A DNA stretch of 43,908 nucleotides, from positions 1 through 43,908 of IMG/VR virus record IMGVR_UViG_3300024961_000001. One strand, given 5' to 3'. Positions within the stretch are counted from its first letter, which is position 1; each line of letters starts with the position of its first letter. Source of the DNA: a virus. This document shows positions 6,408-12,751 of the stretch, piece after piece. The translations under genes were made by a program, and so were the position numbers. The notes under the pieces were generated by a model. The model was not told where the DNA came from and did no database searches. It worked only from the letters and a program-made list of their open reading frames with translations.

Positions 6408-6763
6408 GATCTACCTTTCATAAAATTGGTGATGGGTGCCAGTACTGAACTCTGGCATTGCAAAACCATTCCGCGTCATTGCTATCTACTCATAACAAGG
6501 GGAAGGAGCAACCTTGTCGTACTTCAATAACCTTTAGCTTCACAGCCCGCGTATCAGCCTACGCATTACCCATCAATTAAACCGACTTAACCCCACAAGA
6601 GGTAGCCTACGCATTGGCTTTAGTGATGCGCCACATCATAAAGTCGGCTTAATTCATGTGACTGCTTACGCCAGTCAATCGGCTACTGTTCAACGCTCCA
6701 TTCGGTTTACGTTAGGCAACGTCCATTTAGGACAAACCGCGCAGCACTCCTCTACGGGATTCT
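6408..6763. other. Gene-free structured stretch (candidate ncRNA, leader or eroded gene)
   Basis: No convincing gene is seen in these 356 bases, the only long gap inside the leftward operon. Structure seen: a 12-base direct repeat AGCCTACGCATT at 6556-6567 and 6604-6615; an imperfect 16-base inverted repeat (AATTAAACCGACTTAA at 6575-6590 against TAAAGTCGGCTTAATT at 6639-6654); and an ACAAGG/CCTTGT stem at 6495-6500/6512-6517. On the - strand a 22-residue frame (6411-6479, MTRNGFAMPEFSTGTHHQ...) ends just before the next gene. Short peptide strings such as ADTRAVKLKVIEV lie in other frames, so this may be an eroded gene. Confidence 0.5.
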
Positions 6764-8386
6764 TTAAGCCGCCTGCAACCCAAAAGACTGCGACAACCAG
6801 CGATTAGCCGTAGCTGTATCAACGTTGTATGTCTTTGCTACTAGGGCGATGATTGCTTGAGCAGTAGGGCGCTTAGCGTTTGCAATTTTCTGTATTGGTT
6901 CTGCAAACACATTCTTAAAGTCAGATTCGTTAAATGTCGCGTCAACAACAGCACCGTCATCGCTCTTAGCCTCAGCAATGATTTGCGCTTCAAGCTCTTC
7001 GCGTGCTTTGATTTCAGCAGCCTCTTTAGCTTTGGCCTCGGCTTCAATTTTGGCGCGTGCATCTGCTTCGGCTTGCTCTTTGATAGCGGCTTCATGCTTA
7101 GCTTTGCGCACGTCCTCAGCGTCTTTTACTGATTGAATGTGTAGTTTGATATAATCAATGTCACCAAACACGATTGCATTCACGTTAACCAAGTGCTCAT
7201 AGCCTTTGATTGCTTCATTGATATAGGCTAGTTTTGATTTAACGTCATTCGCTAAGGTGGTTGCTTCTACCTTGCCGTTAGCCAATGCGCTATTGATGCG
7301 TGATTGCATTGTTTCTAGTGTCTTAACGCCTTTAATCTCAGTGGCAAAGTCAGGGCGTACCAATTTCTGTGCAAGCAATACTGGAATATCTTTGTTTAAC
7401 TCAGTTACAAAATCAGCGTAAACCACATTTGCTTTCATGATTGCTTGCGTTTTGAGCATTTCTTTTTGATCTTTAACTGCTTTCTCTAATCGTAGACCAA
7501 TCGCGTTAAATGCTTTTTTGTAGTTCTCAAGAATGCCGTTTGCTTCGTTAACTGTCACCATTTGACCGATGATGTTTTCTTGCAATGCCTCGATGCGCTT
7601 TGCCATTTCGCGGCAGTTCTTAGCATTAGCTTCTGCGTCCGCAAAGTCTTGATCAGTGCTTAACTCTGTTTTTATGCTTTCTAGGTAAGTATCGAACTGC
7701 GGTGTGATTTCAGTTAGATTCGATGCAGTAATTTCACCACGTACCACAACGCTAGGCACTGGTAGGGCTTTGATTGTTTCAGCTTCTACCTTTTCAACCT
7801 TTACTGGTGGAACGTATGCATCTAAATCAGCTTTTAATTGGTTCCAGCCATCCACAATGCGCTTACGTAGCTCTATGTCTTGGGTGTACCAGCAATGCAA
7901 CTCTTCTACTAATTGCTCACCATCCCATTTTGATGCCATGAATAGGCACTTTTCAGCGCCTGAAACCATTAGTTGTTGCTCCATCTGTACGCGATACATC
8001 AAAGGTGTTTGCTCACCATTTGCAAAGCATTCACGCAGCTCATCGTTTAGCGTTTTGTGTTCAAAGATAATATCTTCGCCCATCGTAATGCCATCAAATG
8101 AGGCGCTGTATTCACCCATTGAGCCAACAACAGGGTATAAATCTTCACCGATGATTTTTTCGGCAATAGGGCGTGCTAGGGCTTCAAATTTATGGCCGTT
8201 ATCAAAAATCTTTTGTGTGCTAGCATCTACTTCTTTGGTTAGTCCAGTTGCCATAGAATGGATTAACTGGTCGCGTGTTGTGTATTTGCTAACACCTAGC
8301 ATGGCTGGCGCTTCACTTGCGTTGAAGTAATTAGCGCGGTGTGCGTGCCACTCTGGTGTACCTTGTACTAAGTTATGAATGTTCAT
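6764..8386 (-). CDS. YqaJ-type phage exonuclease with long C-terminal extension
   Basis: A 540-residue protein. The N-terminal ~200 residues are a YqaJ/lambda-exo-type nuclease: GTPEWHAHRANYFNASEAPAMLG, then SFDGITMGEDIIFEHKT holding the acidic D and the E-x-K pair, then QMEQQLMVSGA. It should resect double-strand ends to feed the adjacent RecT. The remaining ~340 residues are a long helical, Ala/Glu/Lys-rich region (KAEAKAKEAAEIKAREELEA) not part of the nuclease. The start is ATG 8386, one base after the recT stop; a longer frame from 8437 would run into recT. Confidence 0.85.
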   Translation of the reverse strand: MNIHNLVQGTPEWHAHRANYFNASEAPAMLGVSKYTTRDQLIHSMATGLTKEVDASTQKIFDNGHKFEALARPIAEKIIGEDLYPVVGSMGEYSASFDGITMGEDIIFEHKTLNDELRECFANGEQTPLMYRVQMEQQLMVSGAEKCLFMASKWDGEQLVEELHCWYTQDIELRKRIVDGWNQLKADLDAYVPPVKVEKVEAETIKALPVPSVVVRGEITASNLTEITPQFDTYLESIKTELSTDQDFADAEANAKNCREMAKRIEALQENIIGQMVTVNEANGILENYKKAFNAIGLRLEKAVKDQKEMLKTQAIMKANVVYADFVTELNKDIPVLLAQKLVRPDFATEIKGVKTLETMQSRINSALANGKVEATTLANDVKSKLAYINEAIKGYEHLVNVNAIVFGDIDYIKLHIQSVKDAEDVRKAKHEAAIKEQAEADARAKIEAEAKAKEAAEIKAREELEAQIIAEAKSDDGAVVDATFNESDFKNVFAEPIQKIANAKRPTAQAIIALVAKTYNVDTATANRWLSQSFGLQAA

Positions 8387-8387
8387 G

Positions 8388-9347
8388 TTATTTAGCTGCG
8401 CTTTCTGCCTTTTCGTAGGCTGCTGTAAAACTGTCATCTACTTTGGTTGCTTCGCCTTCAACAACGGTAGGCGCTTTCTCTTTTGGTGACCAAAGCTCAA
8501 TCTCTTCTTTTTGGTTTTCCGTGAATAACTTGCCTTTGCTTTCAACGAAGGCAATAAACTGTTTAGGTGCTTTGCCGTTTGCTATCACTTTTTTCCATGC
8601 TTTTTCGTTAGCATTGAATTCATCATCTGTGTAATAAACAGGTTCGGCTTTGGCGCTATCTTGAGTTGGCGTAATGTCTTTTTCAGCAGGGATAGTTTCT
8701 AGCTCATCCGATGTATAAACACCCAAGATAACGCCAGGGCAATACAATCTAGCCCAACGCTTTTCACCAAGATATGCAATTTGCTGCTTAGGATCATCTG
8801 CCCATAATGTTGAATTTCTAGTTGTTGCCTGAGTTAGAAGCAACTCAAGAACGCGAGGCTGACTTTCACCACGTAATGTTGCTGATACGCGAATGCCAAG
8901 ACCTTCTTCATCCTTAAAATCCCATGCTGGAACTTTGTATTTTTTAGGTCTGCCATAGTCATCTGTCTTAGATTTACTTTCGACTTCTTTGAACTTTCCG
9001 ATAACCTTTGACCAGTCACCGAACCATTCAAACTCGAACATGCCAGTCACTACACCAGATTGCTGAATTACCGCAGAAACTAACTGCGCCTCATAGCCGA
9101 TAGTGCCATTAACAAAGTGTGTCTTTTGAGCAACTGCAAAAGGGTTCATCTTCCATTGCGCCGCTTGCATCACTACCGCTAAGCAGTTAGCTGGGTTCTT
9201 TTGATACGGTTGTGGCAATGTCATTGTTGCGCCAGACATAAAGCTAGCAACATCCATCATGTGCTTCATCGCCTGAACGTCCATCATCATGTTGTCGTTG
9301 TATGATGCCAACCCTGAATTTTGCTGTTCTGATAATGCTGTACTCAT
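8388..9347 (-). CDS. recT: RecT-family single-strand annealing protein
   Basis: A 319-residue recombinase. RecT signatures are clear: NPANCLAVVMQAAQWKMNPFAVAQKTHFVNGTIGYEAQLV and YLGEKRWARLYCPGVILGVYTSDEL. It should coat the single strand left by the exonuclease encoded next and anneal it to homologous DNA, supporting replication and recombination. The C-terminal ~110 residues are acidic and low-complexity-like. A strong TAGGAG stands upstream of ATG 9347. Exonuclease and annealer are adjacent, as in other RecET-like phage modules. Confidence 0.92.
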   Translation of the reverse strand: MSTALSEQQNSGLASYNDNMMMDVQAMKHMMDVASFMSGATMTLPQPYQKNPANCLAVVMQAAQWKMNPFAVAQKTHFVNGTIGYEAQLVSAVIQQSGVVTGMFEFEWFGDWSKVIGKFKEVESKSKTDDYGRPKKYKVPAWDFKDEEGLGIRVSATLRGESQPRVLELLLTQATTRNSTLWADDPKQQIAYLGEKRWARLYCPGVILGVYTSDELETIPAEKDITPTQDSAKAEPVYYTDDEFNANEKAWKKVIANGKAPKQFIAFVESKGKLFTENQKEEIELWSPKEKAPTVVEGEATKVDDSFTAAYEKAESAAK

Positions 9348-9357
9348 TTGAATACTC

Positions 9358-9447
9358 CTAAAAATTAACCTTAATTGCTCTCAAAAAACTCTTAACCATT
9401 CCGCTTCCATGCCTGCGGCAATAGCTGTAATACTGCGTAAAACTCAT
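9358..9447 (-). CDS. Small basic peptide (29 aa), probable gene
   Basis: A 29-residue frame, MSFTQYYSYCRRHG then GMVKSFLRAIKVNF, whose ATG overlaps the stop of the upstream membrane protein (ATGA). It fills the space before the recT ribosome-binding site. A 'YY.YRRRHG...ALR.A' pattern is familiar from tiny phage proteins, but I cannot name one. The coupling is the main support. Confidence 0.45.
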   Translation of the reverse strand: MSFTQYYSYCRRHGSGMVKSFLRAIKVNF

Positions 9448-9644
9448 TTTCTTTCCAGTCTTGAAACCTTGCTGCACTCAATACTTGCTTTGCTACTGTC
9501 AAAATCTAAATTGCACCAACCCTCTTTAATCTTTGCATCTGCACGCTTATCAATCTCAGCGTTTAACTGTTGCTGTATGTGTATTGCACCGAATACAACC
9601 AAGGCGATGATTGCTGCCCATATGATTGAGTAAAGTGTTTTCAT
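9444..9644 (-). CDS. Small single-pass membrane protein
   Basis: A 66-residue protein with one N-terminal membrane segment (about residues 5-22, YSIIWAAIIALVVFGAIHI) and a charged C-terminal part (LNAEIDKRADAKIKEGW). Its ATG overlaps the upstream stop and its TGA overlaps the next start, so it is within a coupled chain. Its role is unknown; small membrane proteins in this position sometimes inhibit host functions or block superinfection, but nothing shows that here. Confidence 0.55.
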   Translation of the reverse strand: MKTLYSIIWAAIIALVVFGAIHIQQQLNAEIDKRADAKIKEGWCNLDFDSSKASIECSKVSRLERK

Positions 9645-9823
9645 AGTGGATGCCTCGCTCTAATCTGCTTCATCAGTTGCATGTTGTAATCAAGCTTGTT
9701 TGGTGCGGCTTCATAGCCTGCTTGGTACTCTGCAAACTCGTTGGCGTGCTTGTTTTCAGATTCCTCAAACACCACGCGCTTAACGCCGTCTTGGTCAATG
9801 ATGTATTGCTCTAGTAAGGGCAT
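9641..9823 (-). CDS. Small phage protein, function unknown
   Basis: A 60-residue soluble protein (MPLLEQYIIDQDGVKRVVFEES ... YNMQLMKQIRARHPL) rich in acidic and aromatic residues. It starts two bases after the upstream stop codon and its TGA overlaps the next ATG. It is not recognised. Confidence 0.5.
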   Translation of the reverse strand: MPLLEQYIIDQDGVKRVVFEESENKHANEFAEYQAGYEAAPNKLDYNMQLMKQIRARHPL

Positions 9824-9825
9824 GG

Positions 9826-10053
9826 TTAAGCCTTTCTAGCCTCAAGCATTGCATCTGCTAGTCTGTAATAAATAGCAACCCTAGCTTTTATCATTTCATC
9901 TGTAACATTAACCGACCAACCACCTTCAGCAGAAGAATCTCCTTGCAAAACCTTTGCCGCAAAGTAATCACGTAATGTCATGCCATCTTGAGCCACTTCA
10001 CCCATGCTTCCATGGCTTGGAAATGCTGATCCACCTGTATTTTTATCAGCCAT
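9826..10053 (-). CDS. Conserved small phage protein (GMTLRDYFAAKVLQ family)
   Basis: A 75-residue protein with the pattern GGSAFPS...GMTLRDYFAAKVLQG...ARVAIYYRLADAMLEARK. This pattern recurs in many phages of proteobacteria, usually as a lone protein in the early region; its function is not established. It follows the 40-residue gene by two bases. Confidence 0.65.
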   Translation of the reverse strand: MADKNTGGSAFPSHGSMGEVAQDGMTLRDYFAAKVLQGDSSAEGGWSVNVTDEMIKARVAIYYRLADAMLEARKA

Positions 10054-10055
10054 GG

Positions 10056-10178
10056 CTAAGCCGCCTTTGCTGAATCTGGGCGATGCACCACTTTTAAACC
10101 TAGCGCCAATGCTTCACGGATTAGCGTTTCAACTGTGCGTACATCTGTGCTCTCTGAAATCTGTTTATTCATTTTCAT
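10056..10178 (-). CDS. Small phage protein (40 aa), function unknown
   Basis: A 40-residue frame beginning MKMNKQISESTDVRTVETLIREALALG and ending HRPDSAKAA. AGGTGAATG lies upstream of ATG 10178; a second in-frame ATG is at 10172. It fills the gap between two conserved small genes and ends two bases before the next ATG. No homologue was recognised. Confidence 0.45.
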   Translation of the reverse strand: MKMNKQISESTDVRTVETLIREALALGLKVVHRPDSAKAA

Positions 10179-10202
10179 TCACCTAAAATTTGAAATACAA
10201 AT

Positions 10203-10439
10203 TTATGCTTTTGCCATTTGTAGAACACGCCTTGCGCATTCACGTTTGCTTTGATGTGGAGAATATTTACTGCGCGACTTGAAGTAATTTTTACCAAACA
10301 AACCACGACCATGTCCGCGAGATTTATATGGACCTAACTGGCCCATTAATATCTGCTGCATACCTGCTGGCGAACTAGAAATAATTGCTTGAATTTGCGC
10401 CATCATTGCTAGGGCACGTTTAAATGGTGTTGTCTGCAT
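10203..10439 (-). CDS. Small basic phage protein, function unknown
   Basis: A 78-residue protein, very basic and Gly/Arg/Ser-rich in its second half (GPYKSRGHGRGLFGKNYFKSRSKYSPHQSKRECARRV). A 'kYxPHQgxxExARR' end is known from small proteins of many temperate phages, function unknown; nucleic-acid binding is plausible from the charge. It is the first gene of the leftward operon, about 90 bases below the promoter at 10531-10559. Confidence 0.55.
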   Translation of the reverse strand: MQTTPFKRALAMMAQIQAIISSSPAGMQQILMGQLGPYKSRGHGRGLFGKNYFKSRSKYSPHQSKRECARRVLQMAKA

Positions 10440-10530
10440 AATTGAATCCTAAAAAAGAGGGCTACTCACCGAAGCTTTCACCCTTAAACTTTGGGGAAGT
10501 ATCGAAACGATGTTTTGTAGCGATGTTTGA

Positions 10531-10575
10531 ACTATACATATTCGTATTATAAAAGTCAATACATTTTCGTATTAT
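10531..10575 (-). promoter_or_regulatory. Leftward early promoter PL with repressor half-sites
   Basis: On the - strand, TTGACT (10559-10554), a 17-base spacer and TATAGT (10536-10531) make a near-ideal sigma-70 promoter reading toward 10439. A half-site TTCGTATTAT lies in the spacer (10541-10550) and is repeated exactly at 10566-10575, 25 bases away. The same TTCGTATT core builds the operator between the repressor and Cro-like genes, so this promoter should be silenced in a lysogen. It lies just past the terminator of the repressor operon. Confidence 0.8.
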
Positions 10576-10609
10576 TTGTTAATATTTTTACAAACTAGAT
10601 TTTTAGGCG

Positions 10610-10633
10610 AAAAAAAACCTGCCGAAGCAGGTT
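10610..10633 (-). terminator. Rho-independent terminator of the repressor operon
   Basis: On the - strand, stem AACCTGC / GCAGGTT (plus-strand 10616-10622 with 10627-10633) closes a UUCG tetraloop and is followed by a run of eight T (plus-strand A 10610-10617, partly in the stem). It lies 17 bases after the lipoprotein stop and ends the repressor/membrane/lipoprotein unit before PL. Confidence 0.9.
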
Positions 10634-10649
10634 GTGTATTGAAATATTT

Positions 10650-10967
10650 CTAGTGGTAACAGTTGAGTGCTGTTGATTGAATTCTTACTGCGTTAGCAAT
10701 CCATGCGCTGTGCTCTACATTGGTGATGGTAATTGCATCCGCACCTAATGCTGCAGCTTGCTCTAATGTGTCAGCTAAAGCCAAATTATAAACATTGTCA
10801 GCAGGGAGTATTTCTGTTTTTACGGAATTCACTGATCCAATCATTTTGCACTTACTTATTAAAACGCTATCTTGCTCAATGACTTGAATGGATTTAGCTT
10901 GGTTAGACAGTTTAGTGGATGTTGCACACCCTGAAATCAGTAATGCTAATATAAGTAATGTTTTCAT
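10650..10967 (-). CDS. DUF4156-like lipoprotein, lysogenic-conversion candidate
   Basis: A 105-residue protein with a lipoprotein signal peptide (MKTLLILALLISGC, lipobox ISGC with Cys14), then a C..IG...N..LA.TL.QAAALGADAITI pattern like DUF4156 envelope lipoproteins of enterobacteria. It should be anchored in the cell envelope. It is the last gene of the repressor unit, directly before the terminator, so it would be made in the prophage state. That makes it a candidate conversion or superinfection-exclusion gene, but no direct evidence exists. Confidence 0.6.
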   Translation of the reverse strand: MKTLLILALLISGCATSTKLSNQAKSIQVIEQDSVLISKCKMIGSVNSVKTEILPADNVYNLALADTLEQAAALGADAITITNVEHSAWIANAVRIQSTALNCYH

Positions 10968-10972
10968 ATAGT

Positions 10973-11212
10973 CTATTTATTTAAAAATTCTTTCCAAGAT
11001 TCCAAGTAATTTTTTATAAGAACATATGGGCTAATTATTAGATAGATTCCCCACATAAAAGAAAACATTAAAACAAACATACCAATTTTAAATTCTTTAT
11101 CTTGATTTCTATTATCACTGCTAATTTTGTCATGAAATGGAATAAGAATTATTGATAACACAAATCCAACAAAAACATAGAGAAGGTAATGAGTTAAAAA
11201 TTCTTTATCCAT
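10973..11212 (-). CDS. Two-TM membrane protein, lysogenic-conversion candidate
   Basis: A 79-residue protein with two membrane segments (about residues 7-26 and 43-66) separated by a charged loop (FHDKISSDNRNQDKEFK). It is AT-rich and lies between the repressor (one base after its stop) and the lipoprotein. Co-expression with the repressor suggests a prophage-state function such as blocking superinfection by related phages. The family is not recognised. Confidence 0.55.
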   Translation of the reverse strand: MDKEFLTHYLLYVFVGFVLSIILIPFHDKISSDNRNQDKEFKIGMFVLMFSFMWGIYLIISPYVLIKNYLESWKEFLNK

Positions 11213-11213
11213 T

Positions 11214-11855
11214 CTAAAACTCTTCGCTTTTCCATACCTTTAAAACGCGGCCAAAGACTTCAAATTCCATATCTTTAGTAATTGTCCATGTTTCGTATTT
11301 TTTATTTTCAGAAATCACTCTGATACCTTCACCTGGTATTCTTTGAAGTGTTTTAATAAAACCTTCGTCACCAATCCTAAAGAAATACACACCGTCATAC
11401 TCTAAATTTTTAACGCCAGCATCTACTAGCAACGGATCACCAGAGTTAAACATTCCCCTCATTGAATCACCGAAGCCTGTAACGATAGTCAAATTCTTAT
11501 TGCCAGTGTTAGATGGTACATTTTTGTTTAGCCACTCAGGCGTCACTTTCCATCCTGTTATTTGCCCAGATTCACCCCGAAGCACTAAGCCATTTCCCAT
11601 AGCGCCCCTTATGTCATGGTATTGATTAATTACAATGTCACTTGTAGATGTTGTTGTTGACATTGCTTCAGCATTTAAAAACTCTTCATTAAAAAATGAT
11701 TCAATCTTTTTTACTATGTGCAGTCTTGGGTTTTTTGTTTCGCCACTTAATATTCTATAAATTGTTGGTTGATTTTCGCTAATAGCTTCCGCAAGAGAGG
11801 CACTATTAAGCTCTCTTTTTGCCATTTTTGATTTTAACCAATCTTTAAATTCCAT
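11214..11855 (-). CDS. cI: CI-like lysogeny repressor with S24-type C-terminal domain
   Basis: A 213-residue protein. Residues about 8-55 form an Xre-type helix-turn-helix (SLAEAISENQPTIYRILSGE). Residues about 120-205 are an S24/LexA-type domain with catalytic Ser131 (GFGDSM) and Lys168 (GFIKTL), 37 residues apart. The expected cleavage-site region reads GAMGNG (85-87) rather than the usual A-G or C-G, so RecA-driven self-cleavage is uncertain. It should hold PL and PR shut by binding TTCGTATT operators. No good ribosome-binding site precedes ATG 11855, matching a leaderless transcript. Confidence 0.9.
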   Translation of the reverse strand: MEFKDWLKSKMAKRELNSASLAEAISENQPTIYRILSGETKNPRLHIVKKIESFFNEEFLNAEAMSTTTSTSDIVINQYHDIRGAMGNGLVLRGESGQITGWKVTPEWLNKNVPSNTGNKNLTIVTGFGDSMRGMFNSGDPLLVDAGVKNLEYDGVYFFRIGDEGFIKTLQRIPGEGIRVISENKKYETWTITKDMEFEVFGRVLKVWKSEEF

Positions 11856-11861
11856 CTTTTT

Positions 11862-11931
11862 ATTATCCGATAACGTATATAAAATTGCTAATGCAAATTC
11901 GTATTGACTTATGAATACGAATGCGTATAAT
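11862..11931. promoter_or_regulatory. Divergent switch region: PR, probable PRM and palindromic operator
   Basis: Rightward PR is clear: TTGACT 11904-11909, a 16-base spacer, TATAAT 11926-11931. A perfect operator palindrome ATTCGTATT (11897-11905) / AATACGAAT (11914-11922) with an 8-base spacer overlaps the -35 and spacer, so repressor binding would block PR. On the - strand a weaker PRM is suggested by TAGCAA (11890-11885), a 17-base gap and GATAAT (11867-11862), ending six bases before the repressor ATG. The -10 of PR ends eight bases before the Cro-like ATG. Confidence 0.8.
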
Positions 11932-11939
11932 CATTTCCT

Positions 11940-12131
11940 ATGATTAGTGAAATTATTAAAAAATTACTTGATTACGGCCTTACCCAAACGGAAATATCGC
12001 GTAGATCAAATGTTCCGCAATCTCGAATTTCTGACATTGTTAACGGCAAGCAATCAAGCATTTCATACGATGCAGGAAAGCGCATTGAAATGCTAGCAGT
12101 CAAATTAAAGCTTCTTAAAAAAGCAGCATAA
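11940..12131 (+). CDS. Cro-like helix-turn-helix regulator
   Basis: A 63-residue protein, nearly all one Xre/Cro-type helix-turn-helix (GLTQTEISRRSNVPQSRISDIVNGK, residues 13-37), divergent from the repressor. It should bind the same operators and shut off repressor and early transcription in the lytic cycle. The PR -10 ends eight bases before the ATG and no Shine-Dalgarno is seen (CATTTCCT precedes the start), so its mRNA is probably leaderless. Confidence 0.85.
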   Translation: MISEIIKKLLDYGLTQTEISRRSNVPQSRISDIVNGKQSSISYDAGKRIEMLAVKLKLLKKAA

Positions 12132-12140
12132 GGACCAACT

Positions 12141-12383
12141 ATGGCTAAGCACGATGTAATTGTTAAAGCAGGATTAACAGCAGACCAATATCTTTCATTC
12201 CATAGCGATGCGGAAGCCGTGGGCCTCAGTGATTCTGCCTGCTTACGTGTTTTGGTGACTAGGTTTATTAGAGATAACGCCATGAAGAAATTATCCTCTG
12301 GCGCAGCTGATGACGAAAGTACCAAAACGGTACTTTTTCAGGGCGATGTTGAAGATGAGTTAGCACGAAGAGAGGAAGATTAA
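12141..12383 (+). CDS. Small protein of unknown function after cro
   Basis: An 80-residue protein (MAKHDVIVKAGLTADQYLSFHSDAEAVGLSDSACLRVLVTRFIRD...), helical and acidic at the end (GDVEDELARREED). The middle could be a short ribbon-helix-helix-like or adaptor fold, but no family is certain. Position just after the Cro-like gene is where lambda-like phages place CII-type regulators, so a regulatory role is possible. Confidence 0.5.
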   Translation: MAKHDVIVKAGLTADQYLSFHSDAEAVGLSDSACLRVLVTRFIRDNAMKKLSSGAADDESTKTVLFQGDVEDELARREED

Positions 12384-12385
12384 AG

Positions 12386-12649
12386 ATGAAAGACACTTCT
12401 TTAGATGCTTTTTACGAGCATAAAAAATCTCAAAAGCTACAAGCGCAGCAATTAAAAATTGTGAGCGTTATGCAGCCTGCAAAGGTTTATACACGCAGAG
12501 AGTTAGCACAGCTATCAGGTATTGAAACAAGCACCGTTAGCGCTCGCGTAAACAGCATGATTGATACCGTGATTGAGATTGTTGGCACAAAGAAAGATAC
12601 AACGACAGGCAAGACGGTTGAAGCATTGCAGTTGAAGGTGGCGGCTTAA
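12386..12649 (+). CDS. Winged-helix DNA-binding protein
   Basis: An 87-residue protein with a MarR-like helix-turn-helix (SVMQPAKVYTRRELAQLSGIETSTVSARVNSMIDT, residues about 28-60) and a short basic wing (VGTKKDTTTGKTVEALQL). Likely a local regulator or a replication-related DNA binder. GAGGAAG precedes the ATG. It directly precedes a 33-residue frame and the replication gene. Confidence 0.6.
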   Translation: MKDTSLDAFYEHKKSQKLQAQQLKIVSVMQPAKVYTRRELAQLSGIETSTVSARVNSMIDTVIEIVGTKKDTTTGKTVEALQLKVAA

Positions 12650-12751
12650 ATGTTTATCAATGCTGGCAGGTGCGTACACACCGTTACCGTGATTCAAGCC
12701 CACGGTACATGCCAGCACCCTATTAATGGCTTGATGCAAGGCTTGATGTGA
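12650..12751 (+). CDS. Short coupled ORF (33 aa) overlapping a hairpin
   Basis: The ATG directly follows the stop of the winged-helix gene (TAAATG), and the TGA overlaps the GTG start of the replication gene. The peptide (MFINAGRCVHTVTV...) shows no recognisable domain. Its sequence is largely forced by the hairpin at 12661-12717, so it may be a translated leader, not a functional protein. Confidence 0.3.
   Translation: MFINAGRCVHTVTVIQAHGTCQHPINGLMQGLM
12661..12717 (+). promoter_or_regulatory. Two-tier hairpin before the replication gene
   Basis: An outer 8-base perfect stem (TGCTGGCA 12661-12668 / TGCCAGCA 12710-12717) and an inner 7-base perfect stem (TACCGTG 12685-12691 / CACGGTA 12701-12707) lie 31 bases before the GTG start of the DUF1376 gene. 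As RNA this is a long hairpin with a 16-base one-sided bulge. It could tune translation of the replication protein, end early transcripts, or act as an origin structure. Confidence 0.55.

Noticed and set aside
7704-8330. 208-residue + strand frame opposite the exonuclease
   Set aside because: It is a shadow of the strongly supported YqaJ-type gene on the other strand; Ser-rich with no domain.
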